64,000 nucleotides of DNA, taken from positions 112,241,271-112,305,270 of the forward strand of contig OW121851.1 in NCBI GenBank assembly GCA_933228895.1, given 5' to 3'. The notes beneath the pieces were generated by a model that searched no databases, was not told the origin of the DNA, and was given only the letters and a program-made list of their open reading frames with translations. Within the stretch, counting starts at the first letter, position 1. Every line of letters begins with the position of its first letter. The position numbers were made by a program, and so were the translations under genes. The stretch is from Platycnemis pennipes. Its lineage: Eukaryota > Arthropoda > Insecta > Odonata > Platycnemididae. Shown here piece after piece: positions 45,411 through 55,899 of the stretch.

Positions 45411-45929
45411 ATAAGGATGAAAGTAATGTTTAACTTCTGGCTCAGTGTTATGTTAATTCATCGTCAATATAAACACTGAATCACAAACGAGGTATAATTT
45501 ACATATGGAGACCAATTGCTGGTTTCTCCTTTCCTGCAAGGAGTTCATAAACTAAGCTTCACACGACTCTGCTTTGGAGTATGTCGCCTTTACGACTAGA
45601 CGAGTCACACTTCAGTAAACCAATTGCGAGAGTGATATAAACTCTCTCCTCTCATGCGTTTGAGCCGGACCTGAGTTGGAAGTCTGCCAGAAGATGACAA
45701 TCTCTATCGGAACCGGTTGCGAATATACTATATAACACAAGGTTTGTCACCTTGTGCTTGAATTGGATGGGATTTTCATCTGGTTTATGAGATGCTAGAA
45801 GAATTTTTGAGTTCAAAAAAATGGATATTGTAACAACACCAGGTGTATTTGGTGTTAGGTCAGTGAAATTGCTTCAAATAATGTGGCAATAAGGTGGGAT
45901 CATGGACTAGGACTTTTCATGAGCATCGT
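45411..45929. other. Unassigned stretch
   Basis: Nothing recognised. Confidence 0.3.
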
Positions 45930-46560
45930 CTTCACCAGATCTATGTAATACCGTGAAATTATCGGCAGGGGTGAACCTTCGCCAGGAGTTTATTTGGCAT
46001 CAAAAGAGGATTAGATTAATACTTTAATGTCATGAAGACATGCAAAAAATTCTAGGCCGGATTGCAGTGCTTATTTGCTACTCATTTTGTGAGGTACAAT
46101 GCTACTATTTTGTAGAAACATGTTAGATACACATTTACAAGACACAGGTAACTAAATTATTAGTATCTACAAATTAATGTCATAATTGTTGATTAGTTGG
46201 TTATTTCTCTATATATAGTAATTAATTTATAATTCCCAAAGTTTGAATGAGTTGGTAATGTTTAAACATTGGAGAGCGCCAACGAAGAGCTATTGAGGGA
46301 AAAAGAAGGTAGACTGGCCAGTCTAAGGAAACACTTGAGGGAAAATCTTAATTGCATTAGAATAACATAAACTCTTAGTTATAAAATACATTTTAAGAAT
46401 TCTCCTTTACGATGACTTGGCAAGTAATGCAAAAAATTCTAGTCCCCCTTGCAGTGCTTATTTGCTTCTGATTTTGAGAGGTACAATGCTACTATTTTGT
46501 AGAAACATGTTAGATACACATTTACAAGACACATGCAACTAAATTGGAATTATGTAAATT
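45930..46560 (-). mobile_element. CR1-like (B) tail with internal 120-bp direct repeat
   Basis: A decayed tail motif (TATGTAATACCGTGAAATTA, GGCAGGGGTGAA) opens the element. A segment of about 120 bp (GCAAAAAATTCTAG ... ACATTTACAAGACACA) occurs twice, at 46042-46155 and 46431-46545, at high identity. The repeat resembles the UTR section that follows the tail in the 23.6 kb copy. Confidence 0.6.
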
Positions 46561-46568
46561 AGAATGTA

Positions 46569-46613
46569 CTGCTGTAGCACTTTGTCACCATATGTGACAA
46601 AGTGCTACAGCAG
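46569..46613. repeat. Perfect 20-bp-arm hairpin
   Basis: The arms CTGCTGTAGCACTTTGTCAC and GTGACAAAGTGCTACAGCAG are exact reverse complements around a 5-nt loop. The loop is shorter than in typical microRNA precursors, so a cruciform or tiny foldback insertion is more likely. Confidence 0.9.
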
Positions 46614-46689
46614 CAGAGGCAATAATTGTAGCATTTAAATTAGAGCGAGTCAGATGAATTTATAAATAAAGCTGGCATTTCTAAGGAAG

Positions 46690-46865
46690 AAGCAGCAACT
46701 GGGGAAGAGGTTCTGAGAAGGGTTGAAGAAAAGATATAAGATGGATATTTTGAAAAGAAGTAAGACTGATATATGGCATAATTTGGTCTTATGAAGACGG
46801 TTAATGAAGTGAAAGTGAACGGAAAAAATCTCTAGGGGAAACTAAGGATGAGTATGAATGTAACT
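46690..46865 (+). mobile_element. Endonuclease/RT LINE fragment, decayed
   Basis: GEEVLRRVEEK and GLMKTVNEVKVNGKN are readable across frame breaks. Confidence 0.65.
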
Positions 46866-46908
46866 GGCAGCATAACTTATGCTACGGGATGCACTTGAAG
46901 AGTGGAAA

Positions 46909-47429
46909 ATGGGGTCGTTTACCATATTTTTTTTACTGCCAAATCCGATAGAGTATGTGAAATAAAAAGACGCTTATTTTTCCGTTTTGCGATCCGTTAA
47001 TTAGTTCTCGAGTTGTGAGCGGTGGAAAAGTGATGTTTTTTAACCCTTTCGGAAAAGTGGGCGTGCAAAGGACTCGTACGTCATCCACTTCGTCCAATCA
47101 CGACTGAGACCGCGAAGCTCTCCTTCGTCTTACCGCAATGGGGGACACACAGCGTACTCTGCCAATGGAAGTGGTTGCGATAGGATCTGTGAGAGCAGAC
47201 CTTCCGCCTCCCCCCCTCCTTCCATTCCCTTCCCGTTCTTCCTCAACGCAGTCAAGGACGGTGAGTTAGATCACGTATATAAACTTATCGGTGGGCGTCA
47301 AATTTAGCATATTTTAATTTTTTATTTATGAGTGAATGGCTCTGGTTAGATATTAATTTTTTTTCTCTAAAATTCATTTTCTTTTCCATCTAACAATTTC
47401 GTGTACAAAATAGCGATTTCGGTTCCGAC
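46909..47429 (-). mobile_element. CRE-bearing MITE, copy C
   Basis: It is in reverse orientation to copy A, beginning ATGGGGTCGTTTACCATATT; the far terminus breaks off within CGGTTCCGA, so the right end is truncated. The TACGTCATCC motif is a decayed CRE. Confidence 0.82.
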
Positions 47430-47762
47430 ATTGTGCCAACATAAAACTGGTAAAAAAAGCTTGCACACGTGAAAGAGTATTGTCATCTTTGAAGCCAAAT
47501 AACTAGTATGGATGTAGAAAGGAGATAGTAAGCAGATTAACTCGGGCTAAGCGGGTATTCTAAAACTAGACGGGTCTACAGAACATAAGGTTATAAAGTT
47601 AAAGGAACACTTCCTTTGGGTATCTAACATCTGAGGCATACTTCGTTACGCCATGGGCAAAACAGTCGCAGAAAAGGTGATATCGGAAACATTTGAAATG
47701 TTTCCTATGATTGTGAATATATAATGTGTTAACAGAGCAAAAAACAAGACGATTTATAGGGG

Positions 47763-48853
47763 TTAAGCCTGAATCATACGATCATTTTGTATTCCCTTTT
47801 CAGGGATAGCTCAAATGATAGCTTAAAAATGATCGTCTGACTTGATAGCGGCAATGATTGGGATCGCTATCCCTTTTTTCGTCATTTGAGCACGTCCTTT
47901 TTTCCGTCCCTCGGGCCTTAGGTGCTTCCGTCGTTTAGCCAATCGGAGCGCACGCTCGGAAAGAGCGGAGTAGTTTACTGTATTAAAAGATAATATCTCG
48001 CGAACAGAAATGTATTCCTCCACAAATTTTAGTAAATAGGATTAATGTCATACCTATGTATTCCTTGGGACAGGACCGCCATTCCAGTATTCACAGATAT
48101 CAAGGTAATGTTTATTTACGTTTTGTTGTTGACGACGAAATAAATACACAAAAGTTATGGAATTGCGCCGTTTGCCATATTTTTTATTGCCGAATCTGAT
48201 AGAGTTTGTAAAGTAAATTGACCCGTATTTTTCCGTTTTTTGATCCGTCAATTATTTCCAGAGTTATAAGCGGCGAAAAATTGATGTTTTTAACCCTTTC
48301 GGAAAAGTGGGCGTGGTGCAACTTCTGACGTATATCGACTTCGCTGAGCTCACAATCACAACTGAGCCCTCGAAGCTACTTTGCCTTATCGCAATTGGGG
48401 GGACGCAGCTGACTCGGCCAATGGGAGCTGTTGCGACAGCATCTGTGCGAGCAGACCTTCCGAGAATCCCCCTCCACTCCCTTCCCCTCCCCTAAAAGCA
48501 GTCAAGGTTGGGAGGAAAATGACGTCAATGTTATCACAGTGGCATTTTCGGTGGGTGTCACCTTTCGCTTGTTTAAAATTTTTGATTTATGAGTGAATGG
48601 TTGTGGATTGAAGATTAATTTTTTCACTAAAATTCTTTTTTCGTTTCCATCTAACGATTTCTTGTACAAAATTGCGATTTCGGTTCCGAGTAAATGCCCC
48701 CATAGAGTAGAGAACTAAGAAAAGGGACGGTAAAAATAATCGTGTTAGCGTCGAAATGATAGCTAGAGCTATCATTTTTGCGGTCCCTGAAAGCTATAGC
48801 TTAAATGATCCCTGTAAAGGGACGAGAAAAATGATCGTGTGATCCGGGATTTA
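47763..48853. mobile_element. TTA-flanked element (PIF/Harbinger-like), nested in LINE
   Basis: The element (47766-48850) has ends AGCCTGAATCATACGATCAT and (reverse complement) ATCCCGGATCACACGATCAT, with inverted repeats of roughly 50 bp. It is bracketed by TTA, as in PIF/Harbinger. Excluding the MITE inside it, it is about 540 bp. There is no transposase. Confidence 0.8.
48160..48704 (-). mobile_element. CRE-bearing MITE, copy D, nested at depth three
   Basis: Left end TTGCGCCGTTTGCCATATT (decayed); right end CCGAGTAAATGCCCCCATA. It contains AAATGACGTCAATG, an intact CRE. It lies inside the TTA-flanked element, which lies inside the LINE. Confidence 0.85.
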
Positions 48854-49110
48854 GATGAAGAAGAAATCTCTTGCGAATTTTGAGACGAGAAAATCTTAAC
48901 GTACAAAGCTTGAGACATGTGCGTGTGATGAAGACAGTTGTCGAGAGAAAAGTGAATGGGAAGGATTGCAAAGAAAGTCCAAGGATGAGTTATGTGGAGC
49001 GAGTGGTGAAAAATGTAAATGAGAATAATTATTCGGAAGTGGTTTGATTCGAATCGAGTGGAGAACCGCGCTTCATGCCAATCATAGTATTAACGACCGG
49101 TGGTTATGAA

Positions 49111-50212
49111 CTCAAAAAAAAGATAAGAGCGGAAAATATAGGCATTTGAAATCTTAAAGAGCAAACAATCCAATGATCACGAATCCGCCGAAGAGAGCCC
49201 TTTATAACAGAGCTATCAATTAGGAAACTTCACGACCAATTGGATCCGCCAATAAAAACCACAGCGACCGCTCGCAGTAAAAAAAAAAAACGACCACAAA
49301 GCGATGCTTTATAGGAGACCGCAGGTAGGCATATGTATATATTTTTTTTGGGTATGATTTCCGAATCTTCCCTTAAAAGTTCTCTACGATGCCGCCTTGA
49401 TTGGCCATCGAGACCTTTTTGGGTCCCTCAGTGCATTTCGACGAAATGGGGTGGGGTCGTTTGCTTGCTTTCTCGATAGCTATTTCTTTCGATCAGTCGT
49501 ATCGTCCGCGCGAGAGCTCCCTGCATTCAGAAGGATTTATTGCTGGCCTATTCGCTTCGGAAGTCGGAAAAAAATGAAGGGTTGATGGAGGAAGGGGGTA
49601 GGAGGAGCTGTTGAGAGGGCGGGGTAACGGCTCCAAAGGGTGGAGTGTGTAGAAAAGGGCGGGAGGGATATGTGAGAAGCCCCGTGGAATTGTGGGAGTG
49701 GTGGGGAAAATGAATGAACCAGTGGGTTTATTACAGCGTTTAGCACCTCTGGATGGCGGTCCAGGCCTTAATCGTGAGGATCGTCAAGCATATTTAACAG
49801 TCGACGTGATGTTATAATCTTTCGTTCTCGAACCTGAGATTTGTGTTCGTAGTTATAACGCAGACGCCTACCTACCTATCTACGTGTGTCCCCACAAGCC
49901 CGGAGGGTTTTGTCCATCTACGGTGGCATATAAAACCCTAAGGTTAATTATGAGCCAGATGGGTGGAACCGAGGAATAATTATAGGCACAAAAAAATGTT
50001 GTCTTTCTATCAGCCATCACCCGGCCGGACGATCAGAAGGAAATATGGAGATTTAAATGCCCGCGGGGGCCGTGACGTAATAATTGAGGCGCCTTTCGCG
50101 GTCATTGGATGTTACGAGTCTCTTCGAGTTGGGAATAGCTCCTCCAATGTTATAGTAAACCCTGAGGGCATACCCCTTGGAATCGATAACAATTTCATTT
50201 TGTTCCACAAGT
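49111..50212. other. Unassigned, possibly single-copy stretch
   Basis: A poly-A run lies near 49279-49290 and a purine-rich part near 49575-49720. A 86-codon plus frame (49963-50223) has no domain I recognise. Confidence 0.3.
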
Positions 50213-50971
50213 ATCAAAAGTAGGGCTTTGCGATACCACGATATATTCTCGACGATACTCTTGATATGATATGCTCTTGATATCGGGATTCGATATTTCG
50301 AAACGCGATATCATGATATGTCGATATCAGATATGACGATATCCCGATATGTCGATATCCGATATGACGATATCCTGATCCGGGTGTTTTTTCCTCTCAT
50401 CCTAAATAATGTCTTTATTTAGCGCAATTTCTCGGTAATGGTTGATCGGACTGAAGTTCTATAAACGGTCTCTCCCCTATAAAATATTACGCTTCCTCAA
50501 TCGTTAATTATATATTTTAAATTGCCTAATTTGTTATTGTTATTAACTATAATTTTTATCATAAATTTTGGATGTAGGGAATGGAATGGCCATGGTGCGA
50601 TTTCATCACTGAAAACTCGAATTCAACAAGAAAAGTTCAAATTTGTTTATAATATTATGGTTTTAAACCATAATTCGGAATTTAAAAAAAATTTCACCGT
50701 TCTTCGACCAAGGAAAAATGGTTATATTTCAGCTCATATGGTCCTTATCAAAAAATTGAAAAGAACCTCTATTGTCGAAAATTATATGCTCTTCCGCCTT
50801 AACTTATTATAAGTCGATATCCGATATCCCGAAATGTCGATATCCCGATATGTCCATACCACGATATTACCTATTTATATCGCGAAATCGATATATCGGC
50901 GAATCCCTGATATCAGAATGATATCGTCGTGCGATATTCAAAACAGCATATCGCACAGCCCTAATCAAAAG
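50213..50971. mobile_element. hAT-type MITE with perfect 8-bp TSD and CGATAT repeats
   Basis: The element (50221-50963, 743 bp) is bracketed by perfect ATCAAAAG duplications. The ends are TAGGGCTTTGCGATA and (reverse complement) TAGGGCTGTGCGATA. Both sub-terminal zones are packed with short CGATATC / GATATGTCG repeats, probably transposase-binding arrays. A 96-codon frame in the middle is not a recognisable transposase. Confidence 0.93.
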
Positions 50972-51739
50972 TATTAAAAATACATGAGAAATGATTGTTT
51001 TTTGATCAAATCAGTCGGTTTTTATGACTAGTTCAGGTGATTTGTCATCTCTCAGAAGTCAAAATGTTGTCCCATTACCTTGATTACAGGCTTAGGGGCT
51101 TTAAAAAAAAAAGAAGTGGAATGAAGGATGTCGTCAGGAAGTGAATAATACCTTTTTCACGTGTTTTCAATATTTTGTAGTAAATCCTGACTGTTCGTCT
51201 TTCATCTGAGATTGACAAGTTTCTGCTTTCCCTGCATTGTTGATCATTGTAATTTTGACTTAACTTTATAAATTTCTAGGTACAACGCAACGAAAAATTG
51301 AGTTGCATTTACTTGTATTGTTGTCCTCTACCGGTCAGAGGAGTTGGCTACTTCATTGGCTGTTCATTGGCTACTTGCTTACTTTCTCTGCTGCCGATGG
51401 TTTCTTGTCCTTCACGAATTCTCCCATTAGTATAGCACAGGCGCTTACTTTCTTCATTTCATGTGAAATTCCCATTCCCCATTTTCCATTCTTTCCCGAC
51501 ATTCTGTCCTCTAACACTGTAGGTATTCCTTGTCCCAATCCCTCTAAGACTTAATCCATCATTATTTACTTGGATCATACATGTATTGTCTCCTAATTTC
51601 ATCAGGAAAATCTTCCTTCTTCTAAACAAGCACCGTAATTCTTCATGTGCCTTCCTCTGTCTTCTGTACTCTCTTAAATCTTCATCGGATATATTATACT
51701 CACTATATACTTAATGTATGTCGCATTATTCTTCACATA
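50972..51739. other. Unassigned stretch, possible decayed element ORF
   Basis: The minus strand at 51.3-51.7 kb reads fairly open (EEYRRQRKAHEELRCLF-like, IQVNNDGLSLRGIGTR). It is not recognisable with confidence. Confidence 0.25.
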
Positions 51740-51847
51740 GTGGAGAAAACAAACAATGATGACACCACCTGATGATGACATAATGTGTTGAAACCCGGGT
51801 CGTGAATAAATCTATTTAGTGAAATTTGCAAAGTTTGTTTTCTCCAC
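51740..51847 (+). mobile_element. Possible Penelope-like 3' tail with 15-bp inverted repeat
   Basis: CCTGATGATGACATAATGTG, then TGAAACCCGGGTCGTGAATA resembles the 3' region of Penelope-like elements. It is bracketed by the inverted pair GTGGAGAAAACAAAC / GTTTGTTTTCTCCAC. The assignment rests on general resemblance only. Confidence 0.4.
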
Positions 51848-52382
51848 CATGGAAAAATTTCACAAAGTTACCCCTGAAACAGTTCGAATTCTTCACATAT
51901 TTATACACATCCTGACGATTGCTATCCACTTTACCGCAAGTATAGCCAATCGTAATTACTCGGCCCCATGCTTCATGCATGCCATTTTTATCGTCAAGCA
52001 ACTTCTTACAAGGCGAATCTCATACCCTGGACACTTCAGCGTAAGCATGTAAATATAAACTTTGGCTTTTGTATGAGCTATCTCGCGTTAGCTGATAAGT
52101 ATCCAGAATAAGTAAATGAAAAAATATATATACAATATGGTATCATAAAGGTAATTTTGCTCTTTTTAAGTAAACATGGATAAAATTTTGCTTCGAAAAT
52201 TAATGTCAATAGTGAAAAATTGAGTTGTTTCTGTATATTAATTTGGTCTTATTACAATTTTTGTCGAAATCGAGACAGATCGGATTAACGATGCAGCGAA
52301 GGCAGAAAGGAATCTTGGATTTCAAAATGTACTTAAATATTGTGGTGGTATAATTTATTATCAATTCCAATATTCCTTTTCC
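51848..52382. other. Unassigned AT-rich stretch
   Basis: No repeat family or coding frame recognised. Confidence 0.3.
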
Positions 52383-53190
52383 TTGTGTTTTCTGAATTTT
52401 ACGTTTTTTTATTTATATACCGACCATCGGAAATCCTCCGTTGCTGATTTTCGTGAAAATCACCTCTACGTCAAAACTCGATCTATATTTTATACTTTGA
52501 AATGCAATTTCAGGGTCATGTGTAAGTTTATTTCAGTTTATGGGAAAGTATTTTTTTGCGATATAAATTCCGGAATGGGGGTTTTCAATTTGAGTTTGTC
52601 GAAATTCCCGGTCCAGAAAACGGTGAAAAACTTTCTTATCAGGAATAACTATCCTTCCAGCCATAAAGCCTTGAAAGTATCGGAATGGATTCCATCGCCG
52701 ATACATTTCGTCATCAATGTATGTGGTCATCGATAATTTGATTAAAAACTTTAGGCCTGATTTCGTTCATGCTATATGTTTTACAGAATTCTCTCTGGCG
52801 CGTTATCTGGCACGCTGAAAACATAAAACTGGACCAATGGCCCAGACCGTTCCTTTCGGTGCACCGCCTGTGATGACCCAGAACAATGTGGTACCTTGAA
52901 TGACACGGCCTGGGTTTTGCTGGATGTCCAAAAAGACCTCCTCCGGATTCCAACCATTGGCCACCGGTGAGCAGGTGAACAAAATTCTTGTATTTTTAAT
53001 GATTTTAGAACCTGCTATTCTAATACTTACTTTAAAATTATTCATTATAAAGGAGAGGGAAAAGATTTGGGAAGATTTTTACTGCAAATTTCGACGTGGC
53101 TTCGCGAAAGATTACATGTATCTCATTACTGATTGTCTGATTACTGATGACTCATGGATTCGAATTCACTTCACGGTTGCATCGTAAGTT
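52383..53190. other. Unassigned region with open frames on both strands
   Basis: A 117-codon plus frame (52383-52736) is followed by a GC-richer patch at 52803-53005. In this patch the minus strand is open for 80 codons and includes WNPEEVFLDIQQNPGR and GTTLFWVITGGAPKGTV. On the plus strand TTTTACAG precedes it and CCACCG|GTGAGC follows, a possible splice-site pair, but all three plus frames carry stops between them. I do not recognise either protein. It may be an isolated host exon, a captured fragment or chance. Confidence 0.2.
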
Positions 53191-53331
53191 ACAATATTTT
53201 ACGCAAGTATCTATTTGTCATTAGGATTTGACCGTGATATGAAGTTTTCGTACAAAAACTTAAAGAGAAAGTATAAATTTAAACATGTCATTCACGAGAA
53301 TATTCTCAATTTCGAATTAAATTACACTATT

Positions 53332-53714
53332 TTACTAAGTAGATATGGGTCGAATAGCAGATTTCTCGAATTCGAATATTAGAGCATGACTCGAATATCT
53401 TTAAATTTGAATACCTCAAATAGTAGAATTGCGATTGATATGCAAAATGTTATTCTGCAAATCAATTTGTTGCATGTTGAAGTAAAAAGCTACAAGTTGA
53501 TTAACCTAAAAAAATTAATTCTCGTTTTAAAATGTCAGATACACGATAAAATATTTTTTCTACCAATTCTCTTTATGGTGTTTGGTTAATTTTTAGTTAC
53601 AGTACGGGAGGAAAATTTTATATATTGTGCATGTTTGAATTAATAAATGTGATGTTAGAAAATATTACATATTCGAGTATTCGGGGGTTGTATTCGAACA
53701 TCTCTATTATAAAG
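53332..53714 (+). mobile_element. hAT-like MITE (TAGAKATGKKTCGAATA ends), copy 2
   Basis: The element (53340-53706, 367 bp) has ends TAGATATGGGTCGAATA and (reverse complement) TAGAGATGTTCGAATA. Flanking octamers TTACTAAG and TTATAAAG match at 6 of 8 positions. It aligns in reverse with the 10.4 kb copy. Confidence 0.75.
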
Positions 53715-55340
53715 ATTTCGGCGAAACATTCAGTAGTTGAAGTTGCAGATAGAACACATTTCTTTTAATGCAGTCAATTATTTGCTGGGTGTTTATAGGT
53801 ATAGGTATTGTATGCATTAATAAAATTTCAAAAATATTTTCTTTAACGAAGAATTTTAATCGTCGCTCGAGCATCGTGTGTCACTGGCAAGCATGAAATA
53901 CGCGGTATTGGCACATTTTGGACCAAATGTAATGCGTTTCTGAAGTTACTGCGGGAGTTTTACTTGGAAGCACCGAGAAGACTACCGGTGTATGATGTAT
54001 TTGTAGAGGAGAAATAGGAAGGACATTATTTTCTCTTCACGGTTCAACTTCGAAATCCACACTTCCGTCTTTCGCCGAAGTTTATTCTTCAAAGATTATC
54101 TCCTAGAGAGAAAGACAGATAAATAAAGAATGAGAAACCTGACCGAGTGACCCCCGAGGAGTCGTATTTTTCGATCGCCTCAGTTGACCTCTCTGTCCGA
54201 GAAGAAATAAATCTGTTGGCGCTTCGAAGCTTCGTAAAGATCGGCCCAGTAGCTAAATGTGGCCTCGCAAAAAATGGCTTATGAATTCGTAAGTAATACC
54301 AACCGTCTCCGAATAAAACCACGGAATCCAAGAGAATTTGTATTATGTAGCATTTCCAAAGTGGAATACATTCAGGAGTGTTTAGCTATGTTTTACCGCA
54401 ATCAATATAATTAAAACTCTATTGCCGCCAATCAAAACAATAAACAGCATATTGCTAACAGTGAAACAAACTTTTTAATGGATATCCTCGAGCAACAAAT
54501 ATTTAATAGGATAAACGCTGAATTTACATTATAGATTCAATTTTTGTATCGTAATCAATGGGAATCTGTTCCTGACTTCGTCTAAATGCTTTGAAAACTC
54601 CTTATCTCGTTGACTATTTGACAACGATTTAGAGATTATCTGCTTTACCTATATAGACATTCAACATACACTTCCGTCCTCCGACGAGTAAGGTTCAAAC
54701 TAATCGTTGTAAACACTGTTTAGCTATATGGCGATGCAGATAGCCGAAGTTTTAGTGTATTATTGGGCAGCTCTCTATTCCATTTACTTACGGTTAAATC
54801 ACCCATGTATGCCTCATTTGATAAATCCTGTAGTGACAGCAAATTATGTTGTAAATTATCACCATTTACTTATTTATTCTTTGTTTATCTACCTTGTTAA
54901 GTATGCATGTGTCATGTACTCTCTTTCGGTTATGGTTAACGCTATTTTTATCACGTTATCCCATAACAATGTTCAACTCTAAGGCCAGTCGGGTTGTTGA
55001 AGGCATGACTTACCAAGTGCTAAGTTCAAAAGTGTGTGAACTTTACACGCCAGGGGAGGTGAAGCCAATACTTTACCTTTTGCGTCTGTAGTCTCTCAGA
55101 AATGCACTTATTTTCGGTTTAACTGTGCCAAAGATGCATCTAGACACTGCAGAAACGCCTTACCCTTTGGAGGCCATGTAATTCCTTTTGATAACTCATT
55201 CCACGCAAGAGATCTCTGAAGCCGCTTTGCTGGAAGCGATAAATCGCCCTAGTTGAAGCAGCGTCAAATTGCATGCACGTACGTAAGGTTGGAGATAAAA
55301 CAGGGGCTGTTTTCCACGCAGTCGTTCCTGCATTTGCGAA
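53715..55340. other. Unassigned, possibly single-copy stretch
   Basis: I see no repeat family. The 22 bases at 53755-53776 recur at 55623-55644 inside a MITE. The block lies 2-4 kb upstream of the gene start and could contain distal regulatory DNA, but nothing specific is visible. Confidence 0.3.
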
Positions 55341-55886
55341 TGGGGTCTTTTACCATATTTTTTTAGTGCCGCATCTGATAGAGTTTGTGAAGTAAACAGA
55401 CACGTATTTTTCTGTTTTTTGACCCGTCAATTATTTCTCGAGTTATAAGGGGCGAAAAACTGATGTTTTTATCCCTTTCGGAAAAGTGGGCGTGGTGCAA
55501 CCTCTGACGTCATTTACTCCATCCAATCACAACTGAGCCCGCGAAGATATTTCACCTTATCGCTAGGGGGGTGGGGGGGGGAACACAGCTGACTCTGCCA
55601 ATAGGAGCGATTGCGACAGGATCACATTTCTTTTAATGCAGTCACATTGAGTGCGAGCAGACCATTGCCCTTCCCCTGAAAGCAGTCAAGGACGGGAGGA
55701 AAATGACGTCTAATGATATCAAAGCAGCTTCTTCGGTGGGCGTCACCTTTTTCTTATTTTAATTTTTGATTTATCAATGAATTGTTGTGGTTAGAAGATT
55801 AATTTTTCACTAAAATTCGTTTTTCGTTTCCATCTAATAATTTCGTGTACAAAATAGCGATTTCGGTTCAGAGTAAACGACCCCAT
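55341..55886 (-). mobile_element. CRE-bearing MITE, copy E, near the gene
   Basis: It runs from TGGGGTCTTTTACCATATTT to GAGTAAACGACCCCATT. It keeps CTCTGACGTCATTTAC (an intact octamer) and AAATGACGTCTAATG (one-base decay). About 25 extra bases at 55622-55646 are absent from the other copies. It ends about 1.8 kb before the start codon of the laminin-like gene. Confidence 0.87.
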
Positions 55887-55899
55887 TTTCCCATGTAAT

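Larger units (their letters stand above)
47460..49110 (+). mobile_element. Endonuclease/RT LINE split by a nested pair of MITEs
   Basis: To the left of the insert are HVKEYCHL-like and ...EKVISETFEMF blocks ending at the position of WIDRVSNEEVLRG. To the right the frame resumes at LDEEEISCEF, followed by MKTVVERKVNGKDCKES and the family's ATTAACGACCGG tail. The LINE is older than both insertions. Confidence 0.82.

Noticed and set aside
50221..50963. CRISPR-like or satellite array of CGATAT repeats
   Set aside because: The repeats are irregular, in both orientations, without regular spacers, and confined to the two ends of a hAT element with a clear 8-bp duplication.
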